From contig NC_017668.1 of assembly GCF_000284515.1 (NCBI RefSeq), positions 930,001 through 994,000 of the forward strand: DNA of 64,000 bases. Direction: 5' to 3'. Both the position numbers and the translations under genes were made by a program. Shown in pieces: positions 43,354 to 52,744 of this stretch. The stretch is from Halobacillus halophilus DSM 2266 (lineage in GTDB: Bacteria; Bacillota; Bacilli; Bacillales; Halobacillaceae). The notes beneath the pieces are model-generated. The model did not search any database. It saw only the letters and a program-made list of their open reading frames with translations, and was not told the origin of the DNA. The first letter of the stretch is position 1. Each line of letters opens with the position of its first letter.

Positions 43354-44462
43354 GAGTATTGCACGTAGTCGTAAACATGAACAGAGGCGGAGCAGAGACC
43401 CTCATTATGAATTTGTACCGGAATATAGATCGTTCGAGAGTTCAATTCGATTTTCTCACTTATAAAGAAGGGGTGTTTGATGAGGAAATAAAAAAATTAG
43501 GTGGTAAGGTGCACCGGATACCTTATATTTCTGAAGTAGGACATAAGCAGTTTGTTAAAGGCTTGGATACGTTCTTCCGCCAACACTTCCATTATAAGAT
43601 TGTTCACTCACACATGGACAAGATGAGTGGTTTGGTTCTTCGATCTGCAAAACGTTATGGGGTTACCGCACGTATCGCTCATAGCCATAATACGAGTAGC
43701 GAGGGTGGATTTCTAACCAGATTATATAAAGAGTATGCTGGGATATTTATTAAAAATAACGCAACGCATTTATACGCATGTTCTAACCTGGCAGCTCAAT
43801 GGTTGTTTCCAAAAAGAGTGAATGAAGCTCTTATTATTAAAAATGGGATAGACAGCGAAAAGTTTACTTATTCTTCAACACTAAGAAAGCAAATTAGAAA
43901 AGAACTCAATCTGTATGAGGATACTCATGTAATTGGACATGTAGGAAGATTCTCACTTCAAAAAAACCACATGTTTTTAATTGAAGTTTTTGCCGAGTAC
44001 TCCAGGAAGAAACCAAACTCTAGATTGCTCTTAATTGGAGATGGTCCATTAAGATCTAAAATCATTGAAAAGATAAAGGTTCTTCGTTTAGAAGATAAAG
44101 TTCAGTTATTGGGAATAAGAGAAGATATTCCCTCTTTGCTTCAGGCCATAGATGTCTTTCTATTTCCATCATTTCATGAAGGACTGCCTGTGACATTAAT
44201 TGAAGCTCAGGGCGCAGGACTACATTGTTTCATATCAGATAAGATTTCAGGTGAAGTTGACTTGGGATTAGGGTTGATGGAGAGGTTACCAATTTCAAGT
44301 GAAGCCCAAGCAATTTGGGTTCAAAAGCTTTTAGAAAAATCTTCTTTTCAATCTCAGCGTTTAATCAGCTCGAAAAAATTAAACCAAAGTGGGTATGACA
44401 TTCATCTTACGGCAAGAAAAACAGAGAATTCTTACTTACGGTTAGGGGGGAGAGCAGGTTGA
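43338..44462 (+). CDS. epsF: EpsF-like glycosyltransferase family 4
   Basis: 374 residues. N-terminal RVLHVVVNMNRGGAETLIMN and HSHMDKMSGLVLRSAKRYG are typical of EpsF. The C-terminal half has GHVGRFSLQKNHMFLIEVF and the EX7E-type FHEGLPVTLIEAQGAGL. It acts in the cytosol on lipid-linked intermediates. A second EpsF-like paralogue lies at 50404. Coupled to the following GT2 gene by a 4-base overlap. Confidence 0.88.
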   Translation: MGDPLRVLHVVVNMNRGGAETLIMNLYRNIDRSRVQFDFLTYKEGVFDEEIKKLGGKVHRIPYISEVGHKQFVKGLDTFFRQHFHYKIVHSHMDKMSGLVLRSAKRYGVTARIAHSHNTSSEGGFLTRLYKEYAGIFIKNNATHLYACSNLAAQWLFPKRVNEALIIKNGIDSEKFTYSSTLRKQIRKELNLYEDTHVIGHVGRFSLQKNHMFLIEVFAEYSRKKPNSRLLLIGDGPLRSKIIEKIKVLRLEDKVQLLGIREDIPSLLQAIDVFLFPSFHEGLPVTLIEAQGAGLHCFISDKISGEVDLGLGLMERLPISSEAQAIWVQKLLEKSSFQSQRLISSKKLNQSGYDIHLTARKTENSYLRLGGRAG

Positions 44463-45352
44463 TGCTCCTTACCGTCTTTACTCCAACTTATAATCGTGCT
44501 TATTGCCTGCACCAATGTTATGAAAGCTTAAAAAGGCAAACGAACAAAAATTTCATTTGGTTAATTATTGATGATGGATCCACAGACGATACGTTCGAGA
44601 AAGTCGAGGAATGGAAGAAAGAAAGTATTATTCATATCCACTATCATTATCAAGAAAATCAAGGAATGCATGGGGCTCATAATACAGCTTATAAATTAAT
44701 TGAAACTGAACTGAATGTATGTATTGATTCAGATGATTATATGCCAGATGATGCTGTAGAAAACATTGTTAACCACTGGGAAAAATATGGAGATGAATTG
44801 GTTGGCGGCATCATTGGGCTTGACGCTTTTACAGACCAACAGATCATTGGTTCGATATTGCCGACGAGTCAGAATACTTCTACCCTTTTCGATCTTTATT
44901 ATAAACATGGAGTAACTGGTGATAAAAAACTTGTGTACCGTTCAGAGCTCACAAGAAAATATCCCTATCCTGTCTTTGAAGGTGAAAAATACGTAGGACT
45001 TGCTTATAAATACTATAAGCTAGATCAAGAGTATGAAATGCTTCTACTGAATAAAGTACTCTGCTGCGTGGAGTACTTACCGGATGGTTCTTCCAGAAAC
45101 ATGCTAAAGCAATATCGAAGAAATCCTCAAGGCTTCTCCTTTTATCGAAAAGAGCTGATGAAATTGTCTTTTGCGGGACTATCGTTTAAGTTCAGACAAT
45201 CTATCCATTATGTATCAAGCAGCCTAATGATGAAAAACTGGAAATTCATCAGAGAGTCTCCTAATAAAGGATTAACAATCCTAGCTTTACCACTAGGCCT
45301 TTTATTATTTACTTATGTAACTAGTAGAACAAGAGATGTGATATATGAATAA
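44459..45352 (+). CDS. Glycosyltransferase family 2
   Basis: 297 residues. GT-A fold: TVFTPTYNRAYCLHQCYESL, LIIDDGSTDDTFEKV, and the metal-binding DxD as CIDSDDYMPDD. It differs from B. subtilis EpsE (the flagellar clutch) by its GMHGAHNTAYKL acceptor region, so I do not name it epsE. The C-terminal end has a hydrophobic helix that may touch the membrane. The sugar is unknown. Confidence 0.87.
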   Translation: MMLLTVFTPTYNRAYCLHQCYESLKRQTNKNFIWLIIDDGSTDDTFEKVEEWKKESIIHIHYHYQENQGMHGAHNTAYKLIETELNVCIDSDDYMPDDAVENIVNHWEKYGDELVGGIIGLDAFTDQQIIGSILPTSQNTSTLFDLYYKHGVTGDKKLVYRSELTRKYPYPVFEGEKYVGLAYKYYKLDQEYEMLLLNKVLCCVEYLPDGSSRNMLKQYRRNPQGFSFYRKELMKLSFAGLSFKFRQSIHYVSSSLMMKNWKFIRESPNKGLTILALPLGLLLFTYVTSRTRDVIYE

Positions 45353-45369
45353 ATTTCCTTTGAAAGGAA

Positions 45370-46446
45370 ATGGTTATGACACAATTATGGATGAACCTTG
45401 CTTTAGTATTCTGTTTAGCTTATTTTGCGAGGCTGGTAGGAGTTAAAATTCAAACGAATACGATGGTGATCAGTAGACCAAATTCATTTTTCGTATTTGG
45501 AGCATTAGTATCACTCGTGCTTGTATCAGGATTGCGATCGAATATTGGAGATACTTACTTTTACAAACATACCTATGAAATCAATACGTTTACATGGGAG
45601 TTTATCCAGTCTCAAAAAGATATAGGATTTGGCATACTACAGATGTTATTAAAAAGTATATCTGATGATCCTCAAGTGCTTATATTTACGACAGCACTTA
45701 TTACCAACACATTAATTGTGATTGTCTTATATAAATATTCTCGCATGTTGGAATTAAGTTTGTACGTGTATATCACAGGTGGTCTGTTTTTAGTATCTAT
45801 GAATGGGATGCGGCAGGTGTTAGCTGCTGCTATCGCCTTCACAGCATTAAAATATATTGTAAACGGTAACTTGAAACGATACATTCTCGTTATTCTCATC
45901 GCTTCGTTGTTTCATCAAAGTGCATTAGTGCTGCTGCCGATTTACTTTCTCGTTCAATTTAAAGCCTGGTCTAAAGCTACGGTGGCTCTGCTTATTTTTT
46001 CAGTTGTAATTGTTATTGGATTTGAACAATTTTCATCTTTATTGTTTTCAGCTATAGAAGATACACAGTATGGAGATTATGAGAATTTTACTGAAGGAGG
46101 AGCAAGCGCATTAAGAGTAGCGGTATTTGGAGCACCAATTTTGCTTGCTTACATTGGGAAGGATAAATTGAGAGAAATTTTCCCTCAGAGTGATTACATT
46201 GTAAACCTATGCTTAATTGGTCTCGTTTTTATGATCGCGTCGACTCAAAATTGGATTTTCGCAAGGTTCTCTATTTATTTTACTTTATATCAGTTGATCC
46301 TTGTTTCATGGGTTGTAAAATTATTTCGACCAAGAGATGAAAAAATGATCTATTTCGCAATCACTAGTTGTTATTTGGCTTATTACTATTTCGAAAATGT
46401 TATGAACTTGAATATTGATTACCGTAGTGAATTTTTGGTTTGGTAA
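45370..46446 (+). CDS. epsG: EpsG-family polysaccharide polymerase
   Basis: 358 residues with about ten membrane helices. The conserved EpsG start GLRSNIGDTYFYKHTYE and the MNGMRQVLAAAIAFTALKYI and LFHQSALVLLPIYFL segments are present. EpsG proteins are the Wzy-like polymerases of Bacillus EPS, joining repeat units at the outer membrane face. GAAAGGAAATGGTT precedes the first ATG. Confidence 0.88.
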   Translation: MVMTQLWMNLALVFCLAYFARLVGVKIQTNTMVISRPNSFFVFGALVSLVLVSGLRSNIGDTYFYKHTYEINTFTWEFIQSQKDIGFGILQMLLKSISDDPQVLIFTTALITNTLIVIVLYKYSRMLELSLYVYITGGLFLVSMNGMRQVLAAAIAFTALKYIVNGNLKRYILVILIASLFHQSALVLLPIYFLVQFKAWSKATVALLIFSVVIVIGFEQFSSLLFSAIEDTQYGDYENFTEGGASALRVAVFGAPILLAYIGKDKLREIFPQSDYIVNLCLIGLVFMIASTQNWIFARFSIYFTLYQLILVSWVVKLFRPRDEKMIYFAITSCYLAYYYFENVMNLNIDYRSEFLVW

Positions 46447-46483
46447 CTACTGGTTTGATAATTAAGAAAACGGAGGTGTGGAT

Positions 46484-47557
46484 ATGTCTGTTTTAATAAC
46501 AGGAGGGGCTGGATACATAGGGACTCACACCTGTGTAGAATTATTAAATGATGGTCATGAAATCATTGTTGTCGATAACTTTTCTAATAGTCAGCCAGAA
46601 GCTCTACGAAGAGTAAAAGAAATAACAGGTCAAGAGTTCAAAACCTATGCCATAGACTTATTGGATGATCAATCGCTCGAAAGAGTGTTTACGGAAAACC
46701 GAATCTCATCAGTTATTCATTTCGCTGGGTTAAAAGCAGTTGGGAAATCTGTAACTGATCCGCTTTTGTATTACAGGAATAATGTCATAGGAACGATTAT
46801 ATTGTGTGAAGTAATGAACAAGTATGATGTTAAAAACATGGTATTCAGTTCATCAGCCACCGTGTATGGTCAGCCGGATCAAGTGCCGATTCGTGAAGAT
46901 TCATCATTAAAGACAACCAATCCATATGGAAGAACCAAGCACATGATTGAGGAAATTCTGAGAGATCTATACATTTCCGATTCTTCATGGAGCATAGCAC
47001 TCTTAAGGTACTTCAATCCGATCGGTGCTCATGAAAGCGGGATGATTGGCGAATCGCCTCAAGGAATTCCAAGCAATCTTCTTCCTTATATTTCACAAGT
47101 TGCGGTAGGAAGTTTAAAGGAACTGCGGGTATTTGGAAATGATTATGAGACAAAAGACGGCACAGGGGTGAGAGACTATATACATGTTGTAGATCTAGCA
47201 CTTGGTCACGTTCGAGCTTTAGACAAAGTAGAATCATCAAAAGGAGTACACACTTATAATTTAGGGACTGGAAAAGGATATAGCGTACTAGAGATGGTTG
47301 AAGCTTTTGAAAAATCCTCCGGTAGATCAATTCCTTACACTATTATCAGTAGACGCCCTGGGGATATCCCAATTTGTTTTGCTGAAACAACAAAAGCAAA
47401 TGTAGAACTGGGGTGGAGAGCAGAACGAGGGCTAAAAGAAATGTGTGAAGACACTTGGCGTTGGCAATCACGCAATCCAAATGGATATGAACAATCACAT
47501 ACAGAAAGTGAAACTTCGGTGCCGAGTAAAGCAGCGGAGTTTTTTGTTATTAAATAA
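46484..47557 (+). CDS. galE: UDP-glucose 4-epimerase
   Basis: 357 residues. Extended SDR: NAD motif ITGGAGYIGTHTCVELL, catalytic Ser in FSSSATVYGQP and Tyr/Lys in NPYGRTKHMIEEIL, with RYFNPIGAHESG. It supplies UDP-galactose or UDP-GalNAc for the polymer. The C-terminus runs about 25 residues beyond the usual NPNGY end. The ATG at 46484 is chosen for CGGAGGTGTGGAT; an upstream GTG is in frame. Confidence 0.93.
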   Translation: MSVLITGGAGYIGTHTCVELLNDGHEIIVVDNFSNSQPEALRRVKEITGQEFKTYAIDLLDDQSLERVFTENRISSVIHFAGLKAVGKSVTDPLLYYRNNVIGTIILCEVMNKYDVKNMVFSSSATVYGQPDQVPIREDSSLKTTNPYGRTKHMIEEILRDLYISDSSWSIALLRYFNPIGAHESGMIGESPQGIPSNLLPYISQVAVGSLKELRVFGNDYETKDGTGVRDYIHVVDLALGHVRALDKVESSKGVHTYNLGTGKGYSVLEMVEAFEKSSGRSIPYTIISRRPGDIPICFAETTKANVELGWRAERGLKEMCEDTWRWQSRNPNGYEQSHTESETSVPSKAAEFFVIK

Positions 47558-47579
47558 TGAGGAAGGGGTTAAAAATAAT

Positions 47580-48179
47580 ATGAAAAGATTATTAGATTTA
47601 ACCATATCCATCCCTTTACTACTAATGATGAGCCCAGTGTTTGTGTTGATCAGTATAATATTAAAAGTGCAAATTGGATCGCCGATTTTTTTTACACAAG
47701 AGCGCCCAGGACTCAATGATGAGCCTTTTTATCTTTATAAATTCCGCACGATGAGTAATAGAACCGATGAACAAGGAAACCTACTTTCAGACGAAAAACG
47801 ATTAACCGAGGTCGGCGCAATTCTTAGAAAATATTCGCTGGATGAGTTTCCTCAGTTAATTAATGTCATTAAAGGAGATATGAGTTTAGTAGGACCGAGG
47901 CCATTATTGTTAGAGTATTTACCATTATACACACCAGAACAATCTCTAAGAAATCTTGTGAAACCTGGGATTACAGGCTGGGCCCAAATTAACGGGAGAA
48001 ATGCTATTACATGGGAAGAAAAATTCCGCTGTGATACATGGTATGTGAAAAACTGGAGTCTTGGGTTAGATATAAAAATTTTAGCTCTTACATTTAGTAA
48101 GGTCTTAAAAAAAGAAGGGATCAGCCACCAAAATCAAGTGACAATGGAAAAATTCAAAGGTTCAAAAGAAGTGATGTAA
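47580..48179 (+). CDS. epsL: EpsL-like phosphoglycosyl transferase (initiating enzyme)
   Basis: 199 residues, the small monotopic PGT type (PglC-like, about 200). One N-terminal reentrant helix (RLLDLTISIPLLLMMSPVFV), then FFTQERPGLNDEPFYLYKFR, with the catalytic Asp-Glu in YSLDEFPQLINVIKGDMSLV and GPRPLL. It moves the first sugar phosphate from the UDP-sugar to undecaprenyl phosphate. AGGAAGGGG precedes the ATG; a longer frame upstream lies within galE. Confidence 0.92.
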   Translation: MKRLLDLTISIPLLLMMSPVFVLISIILKVQIGSPIFFTQERPGLNDEPFYLYKFRTMSNRTDEQGNLLSDEKRLTEVGAILRKYSLDEFPQLINVIKGDMSLVGPRPLLLEYLPLYTPEQSLRNLVKPGITGWAQINGRNAITWEEKFRCDTWYVKNWSLGLDIKILALTFSKVLKKEGISHQNQVTMEKFKGSKEVM

Positions 48180-48833
48180 ATGGAGATTATCTTAATTGGA
48201 GATGGCGGCCATAGTAAGGTTATTCAAGACATCATCATAGCTGAGAATAAGCATAAGATTGTTGCGGTTTTAGATGAAAAATATCTTGGAATTCATAAGG
48301 AAAATGGAATAATTTATGGACCATTTACTAATCTGAATCAACTCAATAACCAAGATTCACGGGTCCTTATAGCTATAGGAAACAACCAAATAAGAAAGAA
48401 AATAGTTAGAGAAATAAAACTAGATGAGAACCAGTTTATCAGCGTCATTCATCCTTCGGCTATTATTAGTCCTTCAGCAAAGATTGCTCCAGGAACGGTT
48501 GTAATGCCGAACGCAGTTATTAATGCTAATGCAGTCATTCACTCTCATTGCATTATCAATACAGGGGTGATTGTCGAACATGATTGCACTATATTCAACT
48601 ACTCCCACTTATCGCCTCGAGTGACTTTAACTGGAAACGTGACAGTGGGTGAAGGAGCAAACATCGGCGCAGCAACTACTGCGATTCCTGGAGTTACAAT
48701 AGGTGAGTGGAGCGTAATTGGTGCCGGAGCTACAGTCATCCGTGATATCCCTGGTTATCAAAAGGCAGTAGGATGTCCGGCAAAAGTCATGAATGCAGAG
48801 GTTCAGGTTCAACCACTTAAAGGAGGTGTCTAA
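48180..48833 (+). CDS. epsM: EpsM-like sugar O/N-acetyltransferase (PglD family)
   Basis: 217 residues. N-terminal UDP-sugar-binding domain (IILIGDGGHSKVIQDII) and a left-handed beta helix of hexapeptide repeats (from about 95: SPSAKIAPGTVVMPNAVIN), with catalytic His in VIVEHDCTIFNYSHLSP. PglD/EpsM acetylates the 4-amino group to finish UDP-diacetylbacillosamine. Starts one base after the epsL stop and overlaps epsN by one base. Confidence 0.92.
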   Translation: MEIILIGDGGHSKVIQDIIIAENKHKIVAVLDEKYLGIHKENGIIYGPFTNLNQLNNQDSRVLIAIGNNQIRKKIVREIKLDENQFISVIHPSAIISPSAKIAPGTVVMPNAVINANAVIHSHCIINTGVIVEHDCTIFNYSHLSPRVTLTGNVTVGEGANIGAATTAIPGVTIGEWSVIGAGATVIRDIPGYQKAVGCPAKVMNAEVQVQPLKGGV

Positions 48834-50002
48834 TGAAGAATTCAAAAATATATCTTTCTCCACCACACATGACGGGGAAAGAGCAACTGTATATTAATGA
48901 AGCATTTGAATCGAATTGGATCGCACCGCTTGGTAGAAATGTAGATATGTTCGAAAAAGAAATAGCAGAATATGTAGGAGCTAAAGGAGCCGTTGCTGTC
49001 AGTTCAGGTACAGCAGCCATCCATTTAGCTCTTTCTTTATTAGATGTAAAGCGAGGTGATCGGGTATTTTGTTCCACATTCACCTTTGTAGCTAGTGCAA
49101 ATCCAATACTATATCAGGGAGCCGAACCAATATTTATTGACTCTGAACCTGAATCTTGGAATATGTCTCCACTGGCTTTAGAAAGAGCACTTTATGATGC
49201 TTATAAAGAAGGAAAATTACCTAAAGCTGTCATTATGGCAAATATCTACGGTCAATCTGGGAAAATGGATGAATTGATGACCCTTTGTGATCACTATCGG
49301 GTCCCGATAATTGAAGACGCGGCCGAATCACTTGGCTCAACTTATCATGGGAAACACAGTGGGAGCTTCGGTGATTTTGGAGTTTATTCGTTCAATGGAA
49401 ATAAAATCATAACCACTTCCGGCGGAGGAATGCTTGTATCAAATAATGAAATAATACTAGAAAAAGCACGCTTCTTAGCTACTCAAGCCAGAGAGCAAGC
49501 CATTTATTATCAACACCATGAAGTGGGGTATAACTATCGGATGAGTAATATTCTGGCCGGTATTGGGAGAGCGCAATTAGAAGTAATCGAAGAACGTGTT
49601 CATGCAAAAAGAGAAGTATTTAAGATGTATGAACGCCTATTAGCTGATGTAGATGGAATAGATTTTCTAGCTGAACTCCCCGAAACTAGATCGAATCGTT
49701 GGTTGACTGTTTTTACCATAAATAATCTGGAAATTGCCGCAGAACCATTTGAGGTTCTTAAATCTATGACTGAACATAATATTGAAGTTCGACCGCTATG
49801 GAAGCCACTCCATATGCAACCGCTATATTTAGGCACACCCTATTATTCTCATTCGGAACATGTAGACGTATCAGAACAGTTGTTTAAAACAGGACTCTGT
49901 CTTCCATCTGGATCGAACTTATCTGAAATCGAACAGGTAAGAGTAGTCAATTGCTTAAAAGAATCGTTAAAAGGAGCTAAAAGAAAAGAAGGTATCTTCT
50001 AA
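48833..50002 (+). CDS. epsN: EpsN-like UDP-4-keto-6-deoxy-sugar aminotransferase (PglE family)
   Basis: 389 residues. DegT/DnrJ/EryC1 PLP enzyme: AVSSGTAAIHLALSLL, IEDAAESLGSTYHGKHSGSF, PLP Lys in SFNGNKIITTSGGGML, and HEVGYNYRMSNILAGIGRAQ. It aminates the EpsC product with glutamate. EpsC, EpsN, EpsM and EpsL form a complete diacetylbacillosamine and loading set here. AAAGGAGGTGTCTA precedes the ATG. Confidence 0.93.
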   Translation: MKNSKIYLSPPHMTGKEQLYINEAFESNWIAPLGRNVDMFEKEIAEYVGAKGAVAVSSGTAAIHLALSLLDVKRGDRVFCSTFTFVASANPILYQGAEPIFIDSEPESWNMSPLALERALYDAYKEGKLPKAVIMANIYGQSGKMDELMTLCDHYRVPIIEDAAESLGSTYHGKHSGSFGDFGVYSFNGNKIITTSGGGMLVSNNEIILEKARFLATQAREQAIYYQHHEVGYNYRMSNILAGIGRAQLEVIEERVHAKREVFKMYERLLADVDGIDFLAELPETRSNRWLTVFTINNLEIAAEPFEVLKSMTEHNIEVRPLWKPLHMQPLYLGTPYYSHSEHVDVSEQLFKTGLCLPSGSNLSEIEQVRVVNCLKESLKGAKRKEGIF

Positions 50003-50026
50003 TAAATAAAATTGAGGTAACCATAC

Positions 50027-50383
50027 ATGATAGGAACTAACATTCATTGTATTCGAAAGAAAAGGGGCTTATCCTTGTCAGATTTGGCAGAGCGTGCGGG
50101 AATATCAAAATCTTATTTAAGCAACCTCGAAAGAAACTTAAATAAAAATCCTTCTATTAAAATGGTAGATAAAATTGCTTCTGTATTAGGAATTGATTTG
50201 TTGGTTCTAATGAAAAATGGAGACATTAATGATTTTCCTTATCAACCACTGGAAAAAGAATGGATGAAATTCATTAACGACTTAAAAGCATCAGGGGTTC
50301 AAAAAGATCAACTTAATGATTATAAGAAACTGATTGAATTTATTAATTGGCAGAACGAACAAGAAAAGGTTCCTCATAACTAA
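50027..50383 (+). CDS. sinR: SinR-family transcriptional repressor encoded inside the EPS operon
   Basis: 118 residues. N-terminal XRE helix-turn-helix (about 6-61): GLSLSDLAERAGISKSYLSN followed by LERNLNKNPSIKMVDKIASV, very close to B. subtilis SinR (SLSELAEKAGVAKSYLSSIERNLQ region). The C-terminal part LEKEWMKFINDLKASGVQKD corresponds to the SinR/SinI oligomerisation helices (EWxxLVxDAxxSGVSKxQ). It should bind the GTTCTT-N4-AAGAAC sites at 38.3, 38.6 and 40.1 kb and so repress its own operon. No sinI lies beside it. GAGGTAACCATAC precedes the ATG. Confidence 0.9.
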   Translation: MIGTNIHCIRKKRGLSLSDLAERAGISKSYLSNLERNLNKNPSIKMVDKIASVLGIDLLVLMKNGDINDFPYQPLEKEWMKFINDLKASGVQKDQLNDYKKLIEFINWQNEQEKVPHN

Positions 50384-50403
50384 GGAAGTGAGGAGATAGA
50401 TTG

Positions 50404-51558
50404 ATGAGTGAAGGTAAACCAGTGAAAGTACTTCATGTTGTAGGGGTTATGAATAGAGCCGGCACTGAAACGATGCTCATGAATATTTACAGACAAATTG
50501 ATAAAGAAAAAGTTCAATTTGACTTTGTTTCTTATAGTAATAAAGAAGGACACTATGACGAAGAAATAAGGAATTTAGGTGGTCGAGTTATTACATTATC
50601 TAATACTCAATCCGTTAAGGACCTATACCATGTTATTAAACAAAATGGTCCTTACCAGGCCCTCCATGCCCATACGTTATTCCATTGTGGTGTGGCCAAT
50701 ATTGCAGCTATTCTGACCGGAATTCCGATAAGGATTTCACATGCACATACCACGTTAGATAAAAACGATAGCATTTCCCGAAAAATTTATATAAAACTCA
50801 TGCGAATGGTGATTAATATGGCCTCTACTAAGCGATTAGCTTGCAGCAAGGGAGCTGGTAAGTATTTGTTCGGGGAGAAATACCTGAGGAAATCTTCCTA
50901 TAGTTATTTCCCTAATGTTATTAATTACGGTGAACTTCTAAATGAACGCGAAGAAGAAGTTAGTAATTTTAAGAGAGAAGTTGGTTTAGAAGATAAATTA
51001 GTGTTCGGTCATATTGGAAGGTTCATAGATGCAAAAAACCATCTTTATATAATTGAAATATTTAAATGTTTACTAAAGAAAGAACCTAATGCCAGGTTAC
51101 TTTTAGTCGGAGAGGGTGACTTAAAGCAGGATATAGAGAACAGAGCAAAAGATGAAGGGATTTCTGAAAGCATCCGTTTTGTAGGGGTAAGGCAGGATAT
51201 TGCCACTATGCTGCAAAGCATGGATGTTTTTTTATTCCCGTCGATCTATGAGGGATTAGGGTTAGTACTCTTAGAGGCTCAGGCTGCTGGAGTTCCCTGT
51301 ATTGTATCTGAATCCATTCAACCAGAGGCGGATGTAGGTTTAGACCTGTTTTCTAAGTTGAATTTAAGAGAAGGTGCTGAAGTTTGGGCAGAAGCTGCTT
51401 TATCAAATGTAGGCAAAAAGGAACATAATAGAAATTTCATCGAATCAAGCTTTAATACAAACCACTATTCTCTAAATCAAGGGATTTCTAAGTTACTAAA
51501 AATATATAAAATTCCAGGTGGGGGAGTTTATGAAACACGTATTGATCGCCACGTTTGA
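50404..51558 (+). CDS. Glycosyltransferase family 4, second EpsF-like copy
   Basis: 384 residues. KVLHVVGVMNRAGTETMLMN and HAHTLFHCGVANIAAILTG parallel the epsF product (43338), and the C-terminal GHIGRFIDAKNHLYIIEIF and YEGLGLVLLEAQAAGVP complete the GT-B donor site. Probably a diverged paralogue adding another sugar. The ATG is preceded by GGAGATAGATTG; the next gene overlaps by 29 bases. Confidence 0.86.
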   Translation: MSEGKPVKVLHVVGVMNRAGTETMLMNIYRQIDKEKVQFDFVSYSNKEGHYDEEIRNLGGRVITLSNTQSVKDLYHVIKQNGPYQALHAHTLFHCGVANIAAILTGIPIRISHAHTTLDKNDSISRKIYIKLMRMVINMASTKRLACSKGAGKYLFGEKYLRKSSYSYFPNVINYGELLNEREEEVSNFKREVGLEDKLVFGHIGRFIDAKNHLYIIEIFKCLLKKEPNARLLLVGEGDLKQDIENRAKDEGISESIRFVGVRQDIATMLQSMDVFLFPSIYEGLGLVLLEAQAAGVPCIVSESIQPEADVGLDLFSKLNLREGAEVWAEAALSNVGKKEHNRNFIESSFNTNHYSLNQGISKLLKIYKIPGGGVYETRIDRHV

Positions 51559-52729
51559 TATGGAGGTAGGAGGAGTCGAAAGAAGTTTAATTGGGATGTT
51601 AAACCATTTTGATTATGAAAATTACCATATAGATCTAATGCTTTATAGTCATACTGGTGATTTTATGAAATTACTGCCGTCGAAACCTAATTTACTGGAA
51701 GAGATGACCGTGTATAAAACCTTTAGAATGTCGATAAGTGAAACGATAAAGAATGGACAAATACATTTAGGTTTTATTCGCTTGATCGCTAAAATGCAGG
51801 CGGAATTAAGTTTCACTCAAGAAAAGGGATATAGACAAATGCAATACATGTGGAAGTATTCTTTACCTTTCTTGCCTAAACTATCTAGAAGGTATGACGT
51901 AGCTATCAGTTATTTATGGCCCCATTATTTTGTAGCCGAAAAAGTTGAGGCTAATACAAAAATTGCGTGGATTCACACTGATTATTCAATGGTAAACACG
52001 AATGTGAAATTAGATTTAGATCTTTGGAATAAATTCAATTATATTATTGCAGTCTCCGAAGACTGTAGGAATTCGTTTTTGGATAAATACCCGAGTTTAG
52101 ACTCGAAAGTTGAGGTAATTGAAAATATTGCTTCCCCAAACTTAATAAGATCATTAGCCATGCAGCCAGTATCAGACCCTATGTATAGCGATAAGCGTTT
52201 TAAAATTGTTACTGTTGCGAGATTATCTTATGCGAAAGGGATCGATCATGCTGTCAAAGCTATGAAGAAGTTGGTTGGCCTATCTAACAATATAGTTTGG
52301 TATGTCATAGGCTATGGAGGAGATGAAGATGAGATAAGAAAGATGATAGCCGATTACAGGTTGGAAAATCATTTCATTTTATTGGGCAAAAAAATTAATC
52401 CTTATCCATATATAAAAGCGGCAGATTTATATGTGCAGCCTTCTAGGTATGAAGGGAAGGCAGTAACGGTTACAGAAGCAGCCATTTTGAATAAACCAAT
52501 ACTTATTACAAACTACCCAACGGCAAAGAGTCAAATTAATGATGGTGAAAATGGATACATCTGTCCAATGGGGAGTGAAGGGCTGTATGGGGGAATAAGA
52601 AAATTATATGAGAACAGGGAATTAAGAAATAAAGTAACCAATAATCAACAATTCACTCAAAATGCAGGGGACGAGTTAAATAAAATCTATGATTTATTAA
52701 ATTCTGCTGGGAGACAAATTACAATCTAA
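51530..52729 (+). CDS. Glycosyltransferase family 4
   Basis: 399 residues. N-terminal LIATFDMEVGGVERSLIGML and IAWIHTDYSMVNTN, C-terminal IVTVARLSYAKGIDHAVKAM, YVQPSRYEGKAVTVTEAAIL and TNYPTAKSQINDGENGYIC. This is the GT4 type often next to teichuronic or capsular genes. ATG at 51530 is chosen for GGGGGAG five bases ahead. Sugar unknown. Confidence 0.86.
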   Translation: MKHVLIATFDMEVGGVERSLIGMLNHFDYENYHIDLMLYSHTGDFMKLLPSKPNLLEEMTVYKTFRMSISETIKNGQIHLGFIRLIAKMQAELSFTQEKGYRQMQYMWKYSLPFLPKLSRRYDVAISYLWPHYFVAEKVEANTKIAWIHTDYSMVNTNVKLDLDLWNKFNYIIAVSEDCRNSFLDKYPSLDSKVEVIENIASPNLIRSLAMQPVSDPMYSDKRFKIVTVARLSYAKGIDHAVKAMKKLVGLSNNIVWYVIGYGGDEDEIRKMIADYRLENHFILLGKKINPYPYIKAADLYVQPSRYEGKAVTVTEAAILNKPILITNYPTAKSQINDGENGYICPMGSEGLYGGIRKLYENRELRNKVTNNQQFTQNAGDELNKIYDLLNSAGRQITI

Positions 52730-52744
52730 AGGGGATAAAGATGT

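Noticed and set aside
44459..45352. Calling this glycosyltransferase EpsE (flagellar clutch)
   Set aside because: It is a GT2 of similar size, but the acceptor region differs and the clutch function cannot be inferred from sequence.
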